From contig JAXDAY010000022.1 of assembly GCA_034679345.1 (NCBI GenBank), positions 1 to 64,000 on the forward strand: a stretch of 64,000 nucleotides of DNA. Direction: 5' to 3'. This document shows, one piece after another, positions 8,989-17,476 of this stretch (its first letter is position 1; every line of letters begins with the position of its first letter). The stretch comes from JAXDAY01 sp034679345. Lineage in GTDB: Bacteria > Eisenbacteria > RBG-16-71-46 > CAIMUX01 > VGJL01. A model generated the notes under the pieces. It saw only the letters and a list, made by a program, of their open reading frames with translations, had not been told where the DNA came from and did no database searches. Both the position numbers and the translations under genes were made by a program.

Positions 8989-9888
8989 ATGGAGTGGATC
9001 AACTACCACCATCTCCTGTACTTCTACGTCGCGGCCAGGGACGGCGGGATCTCCAAGGCGGCCGGAGTCCTGCATCTGTCTCGCCCGACGATCAGCGGAC
9101 AGATCCGGCGCCTGGAGCAGGCGCTCGGGGAGAAGCTGTTCGAGAGATCGGGGCGCAGGCTGATCCTGACCGAGATGGGCAGGGTCGTCTACCGCTACGC
9201 CTCGGAGATCTTCGGGCTGGGGCAGGAGATGGTCGATACCCTCCGGGGGCGGCCCGGCGCCGGGCCCTCGCCGCTGGTCGTGGGCGTGGCCGACGTCCTC
9301 CCGAAGATCATCGTGCGTCGGATGCTCGCTCCTGCGCTGCGCATCCCCGAGCCGATCCGCCTCGTCTGCCGCGAGGACAAGCCTGCGCGGCTCCTGGCCG
9401 ATCTCGTCTCCCACTCCCTCGACGTGGTCCTGACGGACGCTCCCGTCGGGGCGGAGAGCGGAATCCGGGCGTACAACCACTTCCTCGGCGAGTGCGGGAC
9501 GGTCCTGCTCGGATCGCCGCGGCTGGCGGCGCGGCTGCGGCCCGGGTTCCCGCGATCGCTCCACGGGGCGCCGCTGCTCATCCCCCTGGAGCACACGGCC
9601 ATCCGTCGCTCCCTCGAGACGTGGCTCGACGCTCGCGGGATCCGCCCCGAGGTTGTCGGAGAGTTCGATGACAGCGCTCTCATGAAGGCCTTCGGTCAAG
9701 ACGGACTCGGGGTTCTGATCGCCCCGAAGGTGATCGAGGCGGAGATCTGCAGGCAATACCGACTGCGCCGGATCGGAGTCCCGCGCGGAGTGAGGGGACG
9801 ATTCTACGCGATCTCGGTGGAGAGGCGCATTCGCCACCCCGCGGTCGCGGCCATCACCGAGGGGGCGCGCCGGAAGCTCTTTGCCTGA
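8989..9888 (+). CDS. LysR-family regulator, NhaR-like
   Basis: About 299 residues. It opens MEWINYHHLLYF and has a winged helix-turn-helix (SKAAGVLHLSRPTISGQIRRLE), then a LysR substrate-binding domain. The N-terminus is typical of NhaR, which activates Na+/H+ antiporter genes in enterobacteria in response to Na+. ATGs at 8941, 8980 and 8989 are all in frame; none has a good Shine-Dalgarno sequence, and 8989 gives the family-typical N-terminus. It is divergent from an HPF-like/cation-exchanger operon that it may control (inference from position). Confidence 0.85.
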   Translation: MEWINYHHLLYFYVAARDGGISKAAGVLHLSRPTISGQIRRLEQALGEKLFERSGRRLILTEMGRVVYRYASEIFGLGQEMVDTLRGRPGAGPSPLVVGVADVLPKIIVRRMLAPALRIPEPIRLVCREDKPARLLADLVSHSLDVVLTDAPVGAESGIRAYNHFLGECGTVLLGSPRLAARLRPGFPRSLHGAPLLIPLEHTAIRRSLETWLDARGIRPEVVGEFDDSALMKAFGQDGLGVLIAPKVIEAEICRQYRLRRIGVPRGVRGRFYAISVERRIRHPAVAAITEGARRKLFA

Positions 9889-9913
9889 TCGCGACCTGCG
9901 CCGCCGCGACGTC

Positions 9914-10942
9914 TCAGCGCCCGGAGGGCCCGGCTCCTCGAATCGTCCGAATCGCCTGATCCTCCGCCGAGTAATCGAATCGCGCGGGATCGATCGACGC
10001 GGGGGGATTCGCCCGCTCCCACTCGATCGCGCGCGCGATCGCCTGATCGACGTCGATCGGATCGGCGTAGCCGATCTCGGAGCGAATCCGCGAAGTGTCG
10101 AGATCCATGTGATGGGAGGGATCGATCCCCTGGTCCAGATGAGAAGGGAGGGCGGAGGCCGGAGCGATGAGCACCTCGCCGCTCCAACCGGTCGATCGCG
10201 CGATTCGCGCGACCCAGTCGGCGGTCGCGGTGGGCGTCGCATCCGCGATGTTGTAGATCCGGGAGGCCGCGCGGGGGTCGGTCGCGGCGCGCGCGATGGA
10301 TGAGGCCACGTTCTCGACGTAGCCGCGGGAGCATCGCCAGACGGCGGAGCCCTCATCCAACAGGATCGCGGGGCGTCGGTCGTCCATCCGCTTCAAGTAC
10401 TCGAAGAGCCGTCGCTGGCCGTCGCCTGGGCCATAGACCATCGGCAGCCGCAGCACCGTTCCGGGGAGATCGGGCGTGCCCATGACGACGCGCTCGACAA
10501 GGATCTTCTCGTAGTCGTTCAGGTTCGGCATACGGCCTCGGTAGGGATAGAGCTTCTCTCGCAGGGGGGAATCCTCGGTGAGCGGCGAGGGGTCGGGCGG
10601 GCCCTTCTCGAGACCCAGGAGCCGGCCGTAGGCCCGATAGACGTCGGCGCTGCTGATCGCCAGCAGACGGCCGGCATGGCCGTGGAAGACACCGGCGACG
10701 CGGCGCGCGTCGAGCTCGGTGATCGGGAACATGTCGATGACCACATCCGGTGCGAGCTTTCGGAGCGGGTCGGCGAAGTCCTCCAGATGGTGGCGGTTCC
10801 CCAGGATGGTGCGCACTCCCTTGGGGAGATCGGCATGGGTCTGGCCCCGATGGAAGAGGATCGGATCGTGGCCCTCCTCGACGAGGCGTCGCACCACCGC
10901 CGGACCGATGAATCGAGTCCCTCCGATCAGAAGGATCCTCAT
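9914..10942 (-). CDS. NAD-dependent epimerase/dehydratase family protein
   Basis: 342 residues of the extended SDR type. The nucleotide-binding motif is GGTRFIG at residues 7-13, with Arg in place of the usual third glycine, a variant typical of one epimerase subgroup. Later features are SSADVYRAYG and the NDYEKILVERVV segment, where Tyr and Lys probably form the YxxxK pair. Substrate unknown. It lies 45 bases downstream of the TM-TPR gene on the same strand. Confidence 0.85.
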   Translation of the reverse strand: MRILLIGGTRFIGPAVVRRLVEEGHDPILFHRGQTHADLPKGVRTILGNRHHLEDFADPLRKLAPDVVIDMFPITELDARRVAGVFHGHAGRLLAISSADVYRAYGRLLGLEKGPPDPSPLTEDSPLREKLYPYRGRMPNLNDYEKILVERVVMGTPDLPGTVLRLPMVYGPGDGQRRLFEYLKRMDDRRPAILLDEGSAVWRCSRGYVENVASSIARAATDPRAASRIYNIADATPTATADWVARIARSTGWSGEVLIAPASALPSHLDQGIDPSHHMDLDTSRIRSEIGYADPIDVDQAIARAIEWERANPPASIDPARFDYSAEDQAIRTIRGAGPSGR

Positions 10943-10987
10943 GGCGCCACCATCCTTTCGCGGACCCGCCGAAGGGGCGGCCGTGCG

Positions 10988-13042
10988 TCAGCGGATGTAG
11001 ATGTACCGCCGCAGCCGCTCCGGGCTCGACGCCTCGGGCGACGATGCGATTCGCTCGAACTGCTGCACCTGCGGCGCCCATGGCGTTCGCCGACGGGCCT
11101 CCGCCGTCTCCCTCGCGAGTCCCGCGCGATCCCCGGCGATCCCGGCCATGCAGGCGAGACCGATGCGGGCGCGGGGTTGGTCGGGATCCCGGTCCAGAGC
11201 GCGATCATAGGCGTTTCGGGCCTCCGCGTCGTGTCCCCCGAATCGCAGGAAATCCCCACACATCGCGAGCAGCTCGGCATGATCAGGCTCGATCTCGATC
11301 ATTCGAACCGCTTCGGCGATGGCGCGATCCCCATCCCCGTGCGTGAAGGCGGCGAGGGCCGCTCCCATGCGGGCGTATGCGGCGCGATGCGGGATGCCGC
11401 GAATCCGCTCCAGGAATCGGTCAATCCCCGATCCGGGGGGCTCGCCGCGACCCGTCGCTCGCGCGGCTTCCAGGCCTGCCAGGAGCCGGTAGGTCATCCG
11501 TTCGTCCGGGTCGGCGGCGACCGACCGCAACCAGGACTCGGCCGCCCGCTCCTCCCTCCCGGCGGCTACATCCTCCGAACCGATGTAGCGCCAGAGCTCA
11601 CCGAGACTCCGCGGGCCGAAGAGCGCGGGGGCGGTGGCGATCCGTCGCATCCGTTCGACGGGGGGGCCTTCGCGGTGGTTCGTGTCGATCCAGAAGAATG
11701 CGTGGAGGGCGCCGGTGAGGATCATGGCGCCCAGAAGCGCGTTGCCTTCTCGACTCGCGAAGATCCTCCGCGCCCGCGAGGCGAGCGCGAGAGAGAGCAG
11801 GAGCGCCGCCACCGCGAAGATGTCCCAGTCCCGCGCCATGCCGAGCCCCGGATTCGCGGCGATCGCGAAGAGGGCGGGGCCGGCCGCCGCGGCGAAGAGC
11901 AACCGGCTGGAGGGTTCGATCCGGCCGCGGCGCAGGCCCAGAACCGCGAGCGGCAACAGGAGCGGCGCCGAGAGAAGCAGCGCGTTGGCGAGATCGACGA
12001 AGTGCTCCGGATGGAAGATGCCATAGGCGGTCCTCGGAGTGACGGAGCCGATTGGAGGAAGCCAGGCTTCTCCTCGAGCGCCCTCACGCAGCAACTCGGA
12101 GAATGGATACCGCAGGAGCCAGAGGCCGACGATTCCGAGCGCGGGCACCGCCGTTGCCGCGAGAGCCGACTCGATCCGGCGCCCCCCCCTCCACGCGGCG
12201 GCGAGGGCCAGAACGAGAGCCGGGGCGACGAAGATCGCCTGCGCGTGGCAGAGGCAGGCGAGCACGAAGGCCGCGGCGGCGGGGATGGGCGATGCGCTCC
12301 GCTCGATCGCACGGAGGCAGAGGCCGAGGAAGAGGAGGATCGAGACGATCGCAAAGCCGTAGTACTCCGGGTAGCCGGCCACGAGCTGGAGCGCGCCGCC
12401 GAGCGTCAAGGCGGCGTAGATCAGTCCGCGGTTCTCCGGCGCGGATGTCACACGGCGCGAGATCCACGGCGCGAGGAAGAGTAGTCCCGCGCCGAGGATC
12501 CAGCCCGCGAGGGTGAAGGCGCCGTGGCCGTCGATGGAAGCGCCGCCGACCCATTCGTAGATCCCGGTCACCACCGCCTGCGAGAGTGGCTCCCTGTGCG
12601 CCCCGCCCGCGGCCCGCATCCCCTTCTCGATCGTCGAGATGTAGACCCGGGCGTCGCCGAGGATCAGGTTCTTCGACGGCAGGAGCATGATTGCCGCGAG
12701 GATCATCACTCCTGCGAGGATCGCGGTCGCGCCTTGACGACGGCGTTCGAGCGAGAGGGCGATTCGGGGCAGGGCGCGGGCGACCGGCGGCAGGAGGGCC
12801 GATGCGAAGAGAAGCAACCCGATCGTCCGGAAGGGGCCGGAGCGATCTGCGAGCGAGTCGAGTCCCCACAGCCATGGCGTGGGGGCCACGCTCGCCCAGA
12901 GGCGAAGCCCGAGAAGGATGCACAGGGAGAGGTATGCGAGACGGATCGTGCCGATCCCGCTCCCCTCCCCGTCAGCCCATCCTTGCGCCGAGTCGGAGGG
13001 AGACCTGGTACTCGACGACGGCGCCGTTCTCGACCTTGCCAC
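10988..13042 (-). CDS. polytopic membrane protein with C-terminal TPR region
   Basis: Up to 684 residues: about ten hydrophobic segments from residue 35 to about 440, a periplasmic-looking region, then a C-terminal helical region of TPR character (for example HAELLAMCGDFLRFGGHDAEA). The layout resembles uncharacterised GT-C-like membrane proteins; no catalytic motif is certain. The start is unclear. GTG at 13042 would overlap dodecin by 71 bases and add about 30 hydrophilic residues. No ATG, GTG or TTG lies between it and the first membrane segment, although GGGGAGGGG lies just before an in-frame ATC at 12955. Confidence 0.7.
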   Translation of the reverse strand: MARSRTAPSSSTRSPSDSAQGWADGEGSGIGTIRLAYLSLCILLGLRLWASVAPTPWLWGLDSLADRSGPFRTIGLLLFASALLPPVARALPRIALSLERRRQGATAILAGVMILAAIMLLPSKNLILGDARVYISTIEKGMRAAGGAHREPLSQAVVTGIYEWVGGASIDGHGAFTLAGWILGAGLLFLAPWISRRVTSAPENRGLIYAALTLGGALQLVAGYPEYYGFAIVSILLFLGLCLRAIERSASPIPAAAAFVLACLCHAQAIFVAPALVLALAAAWRGGRRIESALAATAVPALGIVGLWLLRYPFSELLREGARGEAWLPPIGSVTPRTAYGIFHPEHFVDLANALLLSAPLLLPLAVLGLRRGRIEPSSRLLFAAAAGPALFAIAANPGLGMARDWDIFAVAALLLSLALASRARRIFASREGNALLGAMILTGALHAFFWIDTNHREGPPVERMRRIATAPALFGPRSLGELWRYIGSEDVAAGREERAAESWLRSVAADPDERMTYRLLAGLEAARATGRGEPPGSGIDRFLERIRGIPHRAAYARMGAALAAFTHGDGDRAIAEAVRMIEIEPDHAELLAMCGDFLRFGGHDAEARNAYDRALDRDPDQPRARIGLACMAGIAGDRAGLARETAEARRRTPWAPQVQQFERIASSPEASSPERLRRYIYIR

Positions 13043-13178
13043 GCGTCTCGATCACCTCGAACCAGTGGATGTTGGGCACACCCTTCGCCGCCTCGGCGAT
13101 CGCGGAGGCGATCGCCTCCTCCACCGACTTGCCGCTCGTCCCCACGACATCGAAGTACTTGTAGACCGCTCCCGGCAT
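12972..13178 (-). CDS. dodecin family protein
   Basis: 68-residue small protein, MPGAVYKYFDVVGTS..., with the dodecin core VEEAIASAIAEAAKG and IHWFEVIETRGKVENG. Dodecins form hollow dodecamers that bind flavins or CoA. The conserved Trp of the flavin-stacking site is present in IHWFEV. The start at 13178 follows GGAGGCAG; an upstream extension in the same frame is unlikely. It overlaps the 5' end of the frame downstream. Confidence 0.9.
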   Translation of the reverse strand: MPGAVYKYFDVVGTSGKSVEEAIASAIAEAAKGVPNIHWFEVIETRGKVENGAVVEYQVSLRLGARMG

Positions 13179-13455
13179 CCTGCCTCCAAGCATGAGCCTC
13201 GGACTCGTGCCGGCGTGAGCCGGCGCACCCGGAGAGGGTAGCACGCTCATCCGAGGCGCTGGGCAGCGATGGAAGCGACCCGGCTGCTCCGGGATGCGGG
13301 CCGGCGTCCGCCGCCCATCGTGGGACGGAAGAGAATGTTCGTTCACTTACTGGAGGGAAGTGACTTGTCCAGCCTGGTTGGCCGAGCGGCGTTTGGTCAC
13401 AAAACTGATGATATTATAATCTTTTACAGAATCTCACAGTTTTATGCGATTGGTG

Positions 13456-13484
13456 TTGTCATCGTTCCTGGGGTGACATATAGT
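13456..13484 (+). promoter_or_regulatory. strong sigma70-type promoter of the efflux operon
   Basis: TTGTCA (13456-13461), exactly 17 bases, TATAGT (13479-13484). Each hexamer matches the consensus at five of six positions, unusually good for this window. Transcription would start near 13491, inside the adjoining palindrome and 27 bases before the GTG of the TetR gene. Confidence 0.7.
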
Positions 13485-13498
13485 GAAACTAGATTCAC
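13483..13498. promoter_or_regulatory. putative TetR operator palindrome
   Basis: GTGAAACTAGATTCAC is a 16-base palindrome in which 14 positions pair (only the sixth and eleventh bases do not). It starts inside the -10 hexamer and covers the predicted transcription start, 20 bases before the TetR-family start codon. This is the expected place for an autorepressor site. Confidence 0.6.
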
Positions 13499-13517
13499 AG
13501 CCGAGAAAGGATGACAA

Positions 13518-14183
13518 GTGAGAGCCGAGAAGCTGGGGAGTTCCATCCGCCGCGAGCAGATTGCCCGAGCCGCCTTCGCGTTGATCGCCGAGGGGGGACT
13601 CAAGGCGGTCCGGATCGGCGCCATCGCGAGGCGGGTCGGCGTGACCCCCTCGGCGATCTACCGCCACTTCGCCGGGAAGGACGAACTCCTCGAGGAGATG
13701 ATCGAGCTGATCCGCTCGCGGCTGGAGTCGAATCTCCAGGCGGCGCAGGAGTCAAAGGGCGACGCCCTCGAGGTCCTCGAGGAGCTTCTCGCGCGCATGG
13801 TGGGCCAGATCCGCGAGAACCAGACGATCCCCCGCATGATCTTCGCGGATGACTTCTACCTGGGGCGTCCGGACAGGAAGAGCCGCGCGAACGCGATGAT
13901 CAGGAGCTTCCTCGACCGGCTCACCGAGACGATCCGGCGGGGGCAACGAGAGGGGCAGATCCGGCCGGAGCTTGACGCCCAGGTCACCTCGGTCATGTTC
14001 TTGGGCCTGTTCATGCCCCCGGGGATCCTCTGGTTCCTGAGCGACGGCGGCTTCGACGTGACCCGGCAGACGAGAGAAGCGTGGATGGTGTTCCGGCGAT
14101 CGATCGAGGTCGAGCGAGACGCCGCGCAATCACGCGGACGCGGCGGCAAGCGGATCGCGCATTCGGTCCGAGGAAGGAAGTGA
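13518..14183 (+). CDS. TetR/AcrR-family transcriptional regulator
   Basis: 221 residues. The N-terminal helix-turn-helix reads IGAIARRVGVTPSAIYRHFAGKDE in pieces (about residues 34-57); the C-terminal helical domain is the ligand and dimer region. The GTG start at 13518 follows AAAGGATG. It is the first gene of a seven-gene efflux operon, 4 bases before the TolC-like gene, so it very likely represses its own operon until an efflux substrate binds (inference). It resembles CecR/YbiH, which controls ybhGFSR in E. coli, in both operon position and partners. Confidence 0.92.
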   Translation: MRAEKLGSSIRREQIARAAFALIAEGGLKAVRIGAIARRVGVTPSAIYRHFAGKDELLEEMIELIRSRLESNLQAAQESKGDALEVLEELLARMVGQIRENQTIPRMIFADDFYLGRPDRKSRANAMIRSFLDRLTETIRRGQREGQIRPELDAQVTSVMFLGLFMPPGILWFLSDGGFDVTRQTREAWMVFRRSIEVERDAAQSRGRGGKRIAHSVRGRK

Positions 14184-14187
14184 ATCG

Positions 14188-15552
14188 ATGGCGCGCGATA
14201 CGATGATGCGGTTCGCCGCCCCGCGGATATCCGCGGGATCCCTCATCCTTCTCCTTCATAGCCTCATGCCGGGCGGCGCGCTCGCCGAGGGCCTCACCAT
14301 CTCCCGCGCCGTCGCCTTGGCGCTCGAGCGTCATCCTTCAGTTGAGGCGGCCGCGGCTGTCGTCGACGAGTTTCGAGGCGAGCTTGGCGCGGCCCGCGCA
14401 GCCTACCTCCCGACGCTTCGTTACTCCGGATCGGTGACTCGAACCGAGGATCCTGCCCTCGTCACCCCGATCCACGGATTCACACCGCAAGACTTGCCGG
14501 CCTTTCATCGGACCGTCATCCAGAACGCCCTGAGACTCGACTATCTCCTCTTCGACGGAGGGACCCGGCGCGCCAAAGTCGGCATGAGCCGAGCGCGGCT
14601 TGCGGCGGCGCAGGCCGGCGAGATCGAGGCGCGGCAGAATCTGACAGCCGAAGTCGTCCGGGCATATGCAGAAGTCCTGAGCGGTCGGCGCGTCCTCGAC
14701 GCCCACGATCGGCGTCTACAGGCGTTGGAGAGCGAACGGGCAAGAGTCCTCCTGCTCCGTGGGACGGGAAGGGCCGCTCGAGTCGAGGAGTTCCGCGTCG
14801 AGGCTGCGCTCGCGGCGGCGATGGCGGCCAGAGTCGGGCAAAGCGAGCGACTCGACGCCGTCGAGCGCGAGTTCGCGCGGCTGCTCGGGATGGAGGCGGA
14901 TGTGGTTCGAGCCGATCGCCTGCGGAGCCTCGTCCTGGCGGATACGCTTCCCATCGATCGGGCGGGCTGGAGGGATGGGCTGAGCCGCAGCCCTGAGATC
15001 GAGTCGGCCGCGCGACGGCTCAGCGCCTCCGAGGCAGGCGTGCGCGCGGCGCGCGGGGCCCGCTGGCCGTCGGTCGAGCTCGCGGGGGGCCTCATCGATT
15101 GGCGCGATCCCGAGTCGGAACATGAATCCGAGTGGACCGCGGCCGCGCGTGTGTCGCTGTCGATCTTCGATGGCGGCGCCATTGGAAAGGGGATCGAGCG
15201 TTCCAGAGCGGCGGAACGAGGCGCCGCCGCGCAGCTTCGGTGGACGGAGAACCGGCTCCAAGGGCGAATCGACCGCGCGATCGCCGCCGTCGAGGAGGCG
15301 CGGGCCGCCACTCGAAGTCTGGCCCGCGCCGATGCCGCTTACGCGGAGGTGGCCCGGATCGAGAAGCTCGCCCTCGAGGCCGGCAGCGGAACGCAGAGCG
15401 ATTACCTGACCGCGGAGGCGGATCATCTGTCGGCGCGCGCGGCATGGATCGAAGCGTCGCACCGCGAGATCGTCGCGCGCGCGGAGCTCGCCCGCGCCGC
15501 TGGAGTCCTCACCGTCGATTGGCTTGATGCCGCGCTGGAGGAAACGAAATGA
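14188..15552 (+). CDS. TolC-family outer membrane efflux protein
   Basis: 454 residues with a signal peptide (SLILLLHSLMPGGALA) and the internally repeated helical pattern of outer membrane efflux proteins (ALERHPSVEAAAAVVDEFRG; a second copy from about residue 260). It should form the trimeric barrel and tunnel that carries substrate through the outer membrane. The start follows GGAAGGAAGTGA. Its stop overlaps the HlyD-type start by 4 bases. Confidence 0.9.
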   Translation: MARDTMMRFAAPRISAGSLILLLHSLMPGGALAEGLTISRAVALALERHPSVEAAAAVVDEFRGELGAARAAYLPTLRYSGSVTRTEDPALVTPIHGFTPQDLPAFHRTVIQNALRLDYLLFDGGTRRAKVGMSRARLAAAQAGEIEARQNLTAEVVRAYAEVLSGRRVLDAHDRRLQALESERARVLLLRGTGRAARVEEFRVEAALAAAMAARVGQSERLDAVEREFARLLGMEADVVRADRLRSLVLADTLPIDRAGWRDGLSRSPEIESAARRLSASEAGVRAARGARWPSVELAGGLIDWRDPESEHESEWTAAARVSLSIFDGGAIGKGIERSRAAERGAAAQLRWTENRLQGRIDRAIAAVEEARAATRSLARADAAYAEVARIEKLALEAGSGTQSDYLTAEADHLSARAAWIEASHREIVARAELARAAGVLTVDWLDAALEETK

Positions 15553-16544
15553 AGAAGAGGGGTCGCATCGTGACGGCCGGCGTCCTGATCGCCGCGGTCG
15601 CTGTCATTCTGGCGCTGGCGCTGCGTCGATCCGAAACGACGGACCACCTTGCCGCCTCGGGAACCGTCGAGGCGACCGACGCGCAACTTGGATTCCAGGT
15701 GCCGGGAAGGATCCTGGAGGTTCTGAGGCGCGAGGGGGACAGGGTGGCCGAGGGAGATCTCCTGGCGCGGCTCGACACGGCCGAGATCGTGGCGCGTCGC
15801 GATCAATCGCTCGCCCATGTCGACGCGGCGCGCGCGCTGCTCGCGGAGATGGAGCAGGGGCCGAGGAAGCAGGAGATCGCGCAGGCGCGGGCGGCGCGGG
15901 ACGCGGCCAGGCAGCGTCTCGACGACGCGGCGCGCGATCTCGCGCGCTCGAGATCGCTGTTCGAGGGCGGGGCCGTGAGCCAAGAGGCCTACGACAAGTC
16001 CAATCTCGCGCGTGAAGTGGCGGCGAGCCAGTACGACGCCGCTCGAGAGCAGCTCGAGATGCTGGAGGCCGGAACGCGAACGGAGAGAATCGACGCGCAG
16101 CGCGCGGCGGTCGCCCAGGCGGAGGCTTCCGCCCGCGCGATCGATGCGGGCATCGAGCAGATGACCCTTCGCGCTCCATTCGGTGGGATCGTCACGAGGC
16201 GCCACCGCGAGCCCGGCGAGACGGTCGGCGCCGGCTCGCCGGTCCTGACTCTCATGAACCCGGACGACCGCTGGGTTCGGATCTACATCCCCGAGACTCG
16301 GATCGCCGCGGTCCACCTGGGGACGCCCTGCCGGATCTTCACCGACCTCGATCCGGATCGCGCCTACGCCGGGACGATCGTCTATATCTCGAGCGAGTCC
16401 GAGTTCACGCCGAAGACCGTGCAGACCGCCGAGGAGCGCGTGAAACTCGTCTATGCGGCGAAGGTGCGGATCGAGGCCGATTCCTCGCTCGACCTCAAGC
16501 CGGGCATGCCGGTCGATGTCCGCCTCGATCTGAAGGCGCGATGA
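15549..16544 (+). CDS. HlyD-family membrane fusion (periplasmic adaptor) protein
   Basis: 331 residues: an N-terminal membrane anchor (VTAGVLIAAVAVILALAL), a biotinyl-lipoyl half (VPGRILEVLRREGDRVAEGD), a long helical hairpin of about 100 residues, the second lipoyl half (MTLRAPFGGIVTRRH) and a beta-barrel. The arrangement matches YbhG-type adaptors that join an ABC pump to TolC. ATGA overlaps link it to both neighbours. Confidence 0.92.
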   Translation: MKKRGRIVTAGVLIAAVAVILALALRRSETTDHLAASGTVEATDAQLGFQVPGRILEVLRREGDRVAEGDLLARLDTAEIVARRDQSLAHVDAARALLAEMEQGPRKQEIAQARAARDAARQRLDDAARDLARSRSLFEGGAVSQEAYDKSNLAREVAASQYDAAREQLEMLEAGTRTERIDAQRAAVAQAEASARAIDAGIEQMTLRAPFGGIVTRRHREPGETVGAGSPVLTLMNPDDRWVRIYIPETRIAAVHLGTPCRIFTDLDPDRAYAGTIVYISSESEFTPKTVQTAEERVKLVYAAKVRIEADSSLDLKPGMPVDVRLDLKAR

Positions 16545-17476
16545 GCGATCGGATGATCATCCGCGTCGACGGCCTGGTTCGACGCTTTGGCGCCCTGGCT
16601 GCCCTGGACGGGATCTCCCTCGAGGTTGGGCGCGGCGAGCTCTTCGGCCTGATCGGTCCCGACGGCGCGGGGAAGACGACCGCCCTGCGCATCCTGGCCG
16701 GCGTCCTCGCGCCCACATCGGGCGCGGCATGGCTGAACGGAATCTCCGTCGCGGCGGACCCGGAGGGAGTGAAGCGGTCGATCGCCTACATGTCGCAGCG
16801 TTTCGGCCTCTACACCGATCTCACGGTGCAGGAGAACCTCGAGTTCTACGCGGATCTCTACAACGTCCCGCGCGCTGAGCGCGCGCGCCGGGTGGAGAGG
16901 CTCTACGGCTTCTCGAATCTCGGCCCCTTCCGGGACCGGCTTGCGGGGAACCTCTCCGGGGGAATGAAGCAGAAGCTTGGGCTTTCCTGCGCCCTCGTTC
17001 ACCAGCCCGAGATCCTCCTGCTTGATGAGCCGACCTTCGGAGTCGATCCCATCTCGCGCCGCGACCTGTGGCTCATCGTCCATGAGATGGTAGCCGAAGG
17101 CGTGACGGCCGTGGTCAGCACGGCCTACATGGACGAAGCCGAGCGTTTCGATCGGATCGCTCTCATCCACCGAGGCCGGCTCCTGGCTCTCGACCGACCC
17201 GATCGGCTGCGGCAGAGTCTCGACGGCGATCTCCTGAGCGTGCGCCTGACAGGCGCGCGCGAAGCCCGCACGGCTGCCGAGGCGCTGCCCTTCGTGCGGA
17301 TGGCCGCCGTCTTCGGAGATCGCCTCCACCTGCGCGTCGACTCGGCCGGTCGCGACGCGCCCCGCGTCGAGCAGGGACTGCGCGCCGCGGGATTCGAGCC
17401 GTTGGAGACCGCCGGTGTGGATCCCTCCATGGAGGACGTATTCATCGAGATGGTGCGCGGAGCGGGGGCGTCATGA
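16541..17476 (+). CDS. ABC transporter ATPase (YbhF N-half-like), H-loop His replaced
   Basis: 311 residues with Walker A GPDGAGKT, signature LSGGMKQ and Walker B LLLDEPTFGVDP. The switch (H-loop) histidine expected in STHYMDEAE is alanine here (STAYMDEAE, Ala195), a feature of the first ATPase half in YbhF-type proteins. In E. coli the two ATPase halves are fused; here they are separate genes overlapping by ATGA. The subunit probably pairs with the next ATPase, leaving one full and one weakened ATP site (inference). Confidence 0.92.
   Translation: MSDRMIIRVDGLVRRFGALAALDGISLEVGRGELFGLIGPDGAGKTTALRILAGVLAPTSGAAWLNGISVAADPEGVKRSIAYMSQRFGLYTDLTVQENLEFYADLYNVPRAERARRVERLYGFSNLGPFRDRLAGNLSGGMKQKLGLSCALVHQPEILLLDEPTFGVDPISRRDLWLIVHEMVAEGVTAVVSTAYMDEAERFDRIALIHRGRLLALDRPDRLRQSLDGDLLSVRLTGAREARTAAEALPFVRMAAVFGDRLHLRVDSAGRDAPRVEQGLRAAGFEPLETAGVDPSMEDVFIEMVRGAGAS

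Larger units (their letters stand above)
13179..13517. other. intergenic region with an AT-rich tract
   Basis: 339 bases without a convincing gene. The first 200 are GC-rich like the flanks. About 13390-13500 is sharply AT-rich, with TATAAT at 13415-13420 preceded by TTGGTC 16 bases upstream (weak promoter) and a stronger promoter plus palindrome next to the TetR gene. An 81-codon open frame at 13269-13514 crosses the AT-rich part but has no ribosome binding site and covers the promoter, so I do not call it. Confidence 0.5.

Noticed and set aside
10676..12484. 602-codon open frame on the plus strand
   Set aside because: Opposite the epimerase and TM-TPR genes; low-complexity Arg/Gly/Glu-rich translation with no motif.
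13269..13514. 81-codon open frame before the TetR gene
   Set aside because: No ribosome binding site, and it covers the promoter and operator; its AT-rich half explains the open frame.
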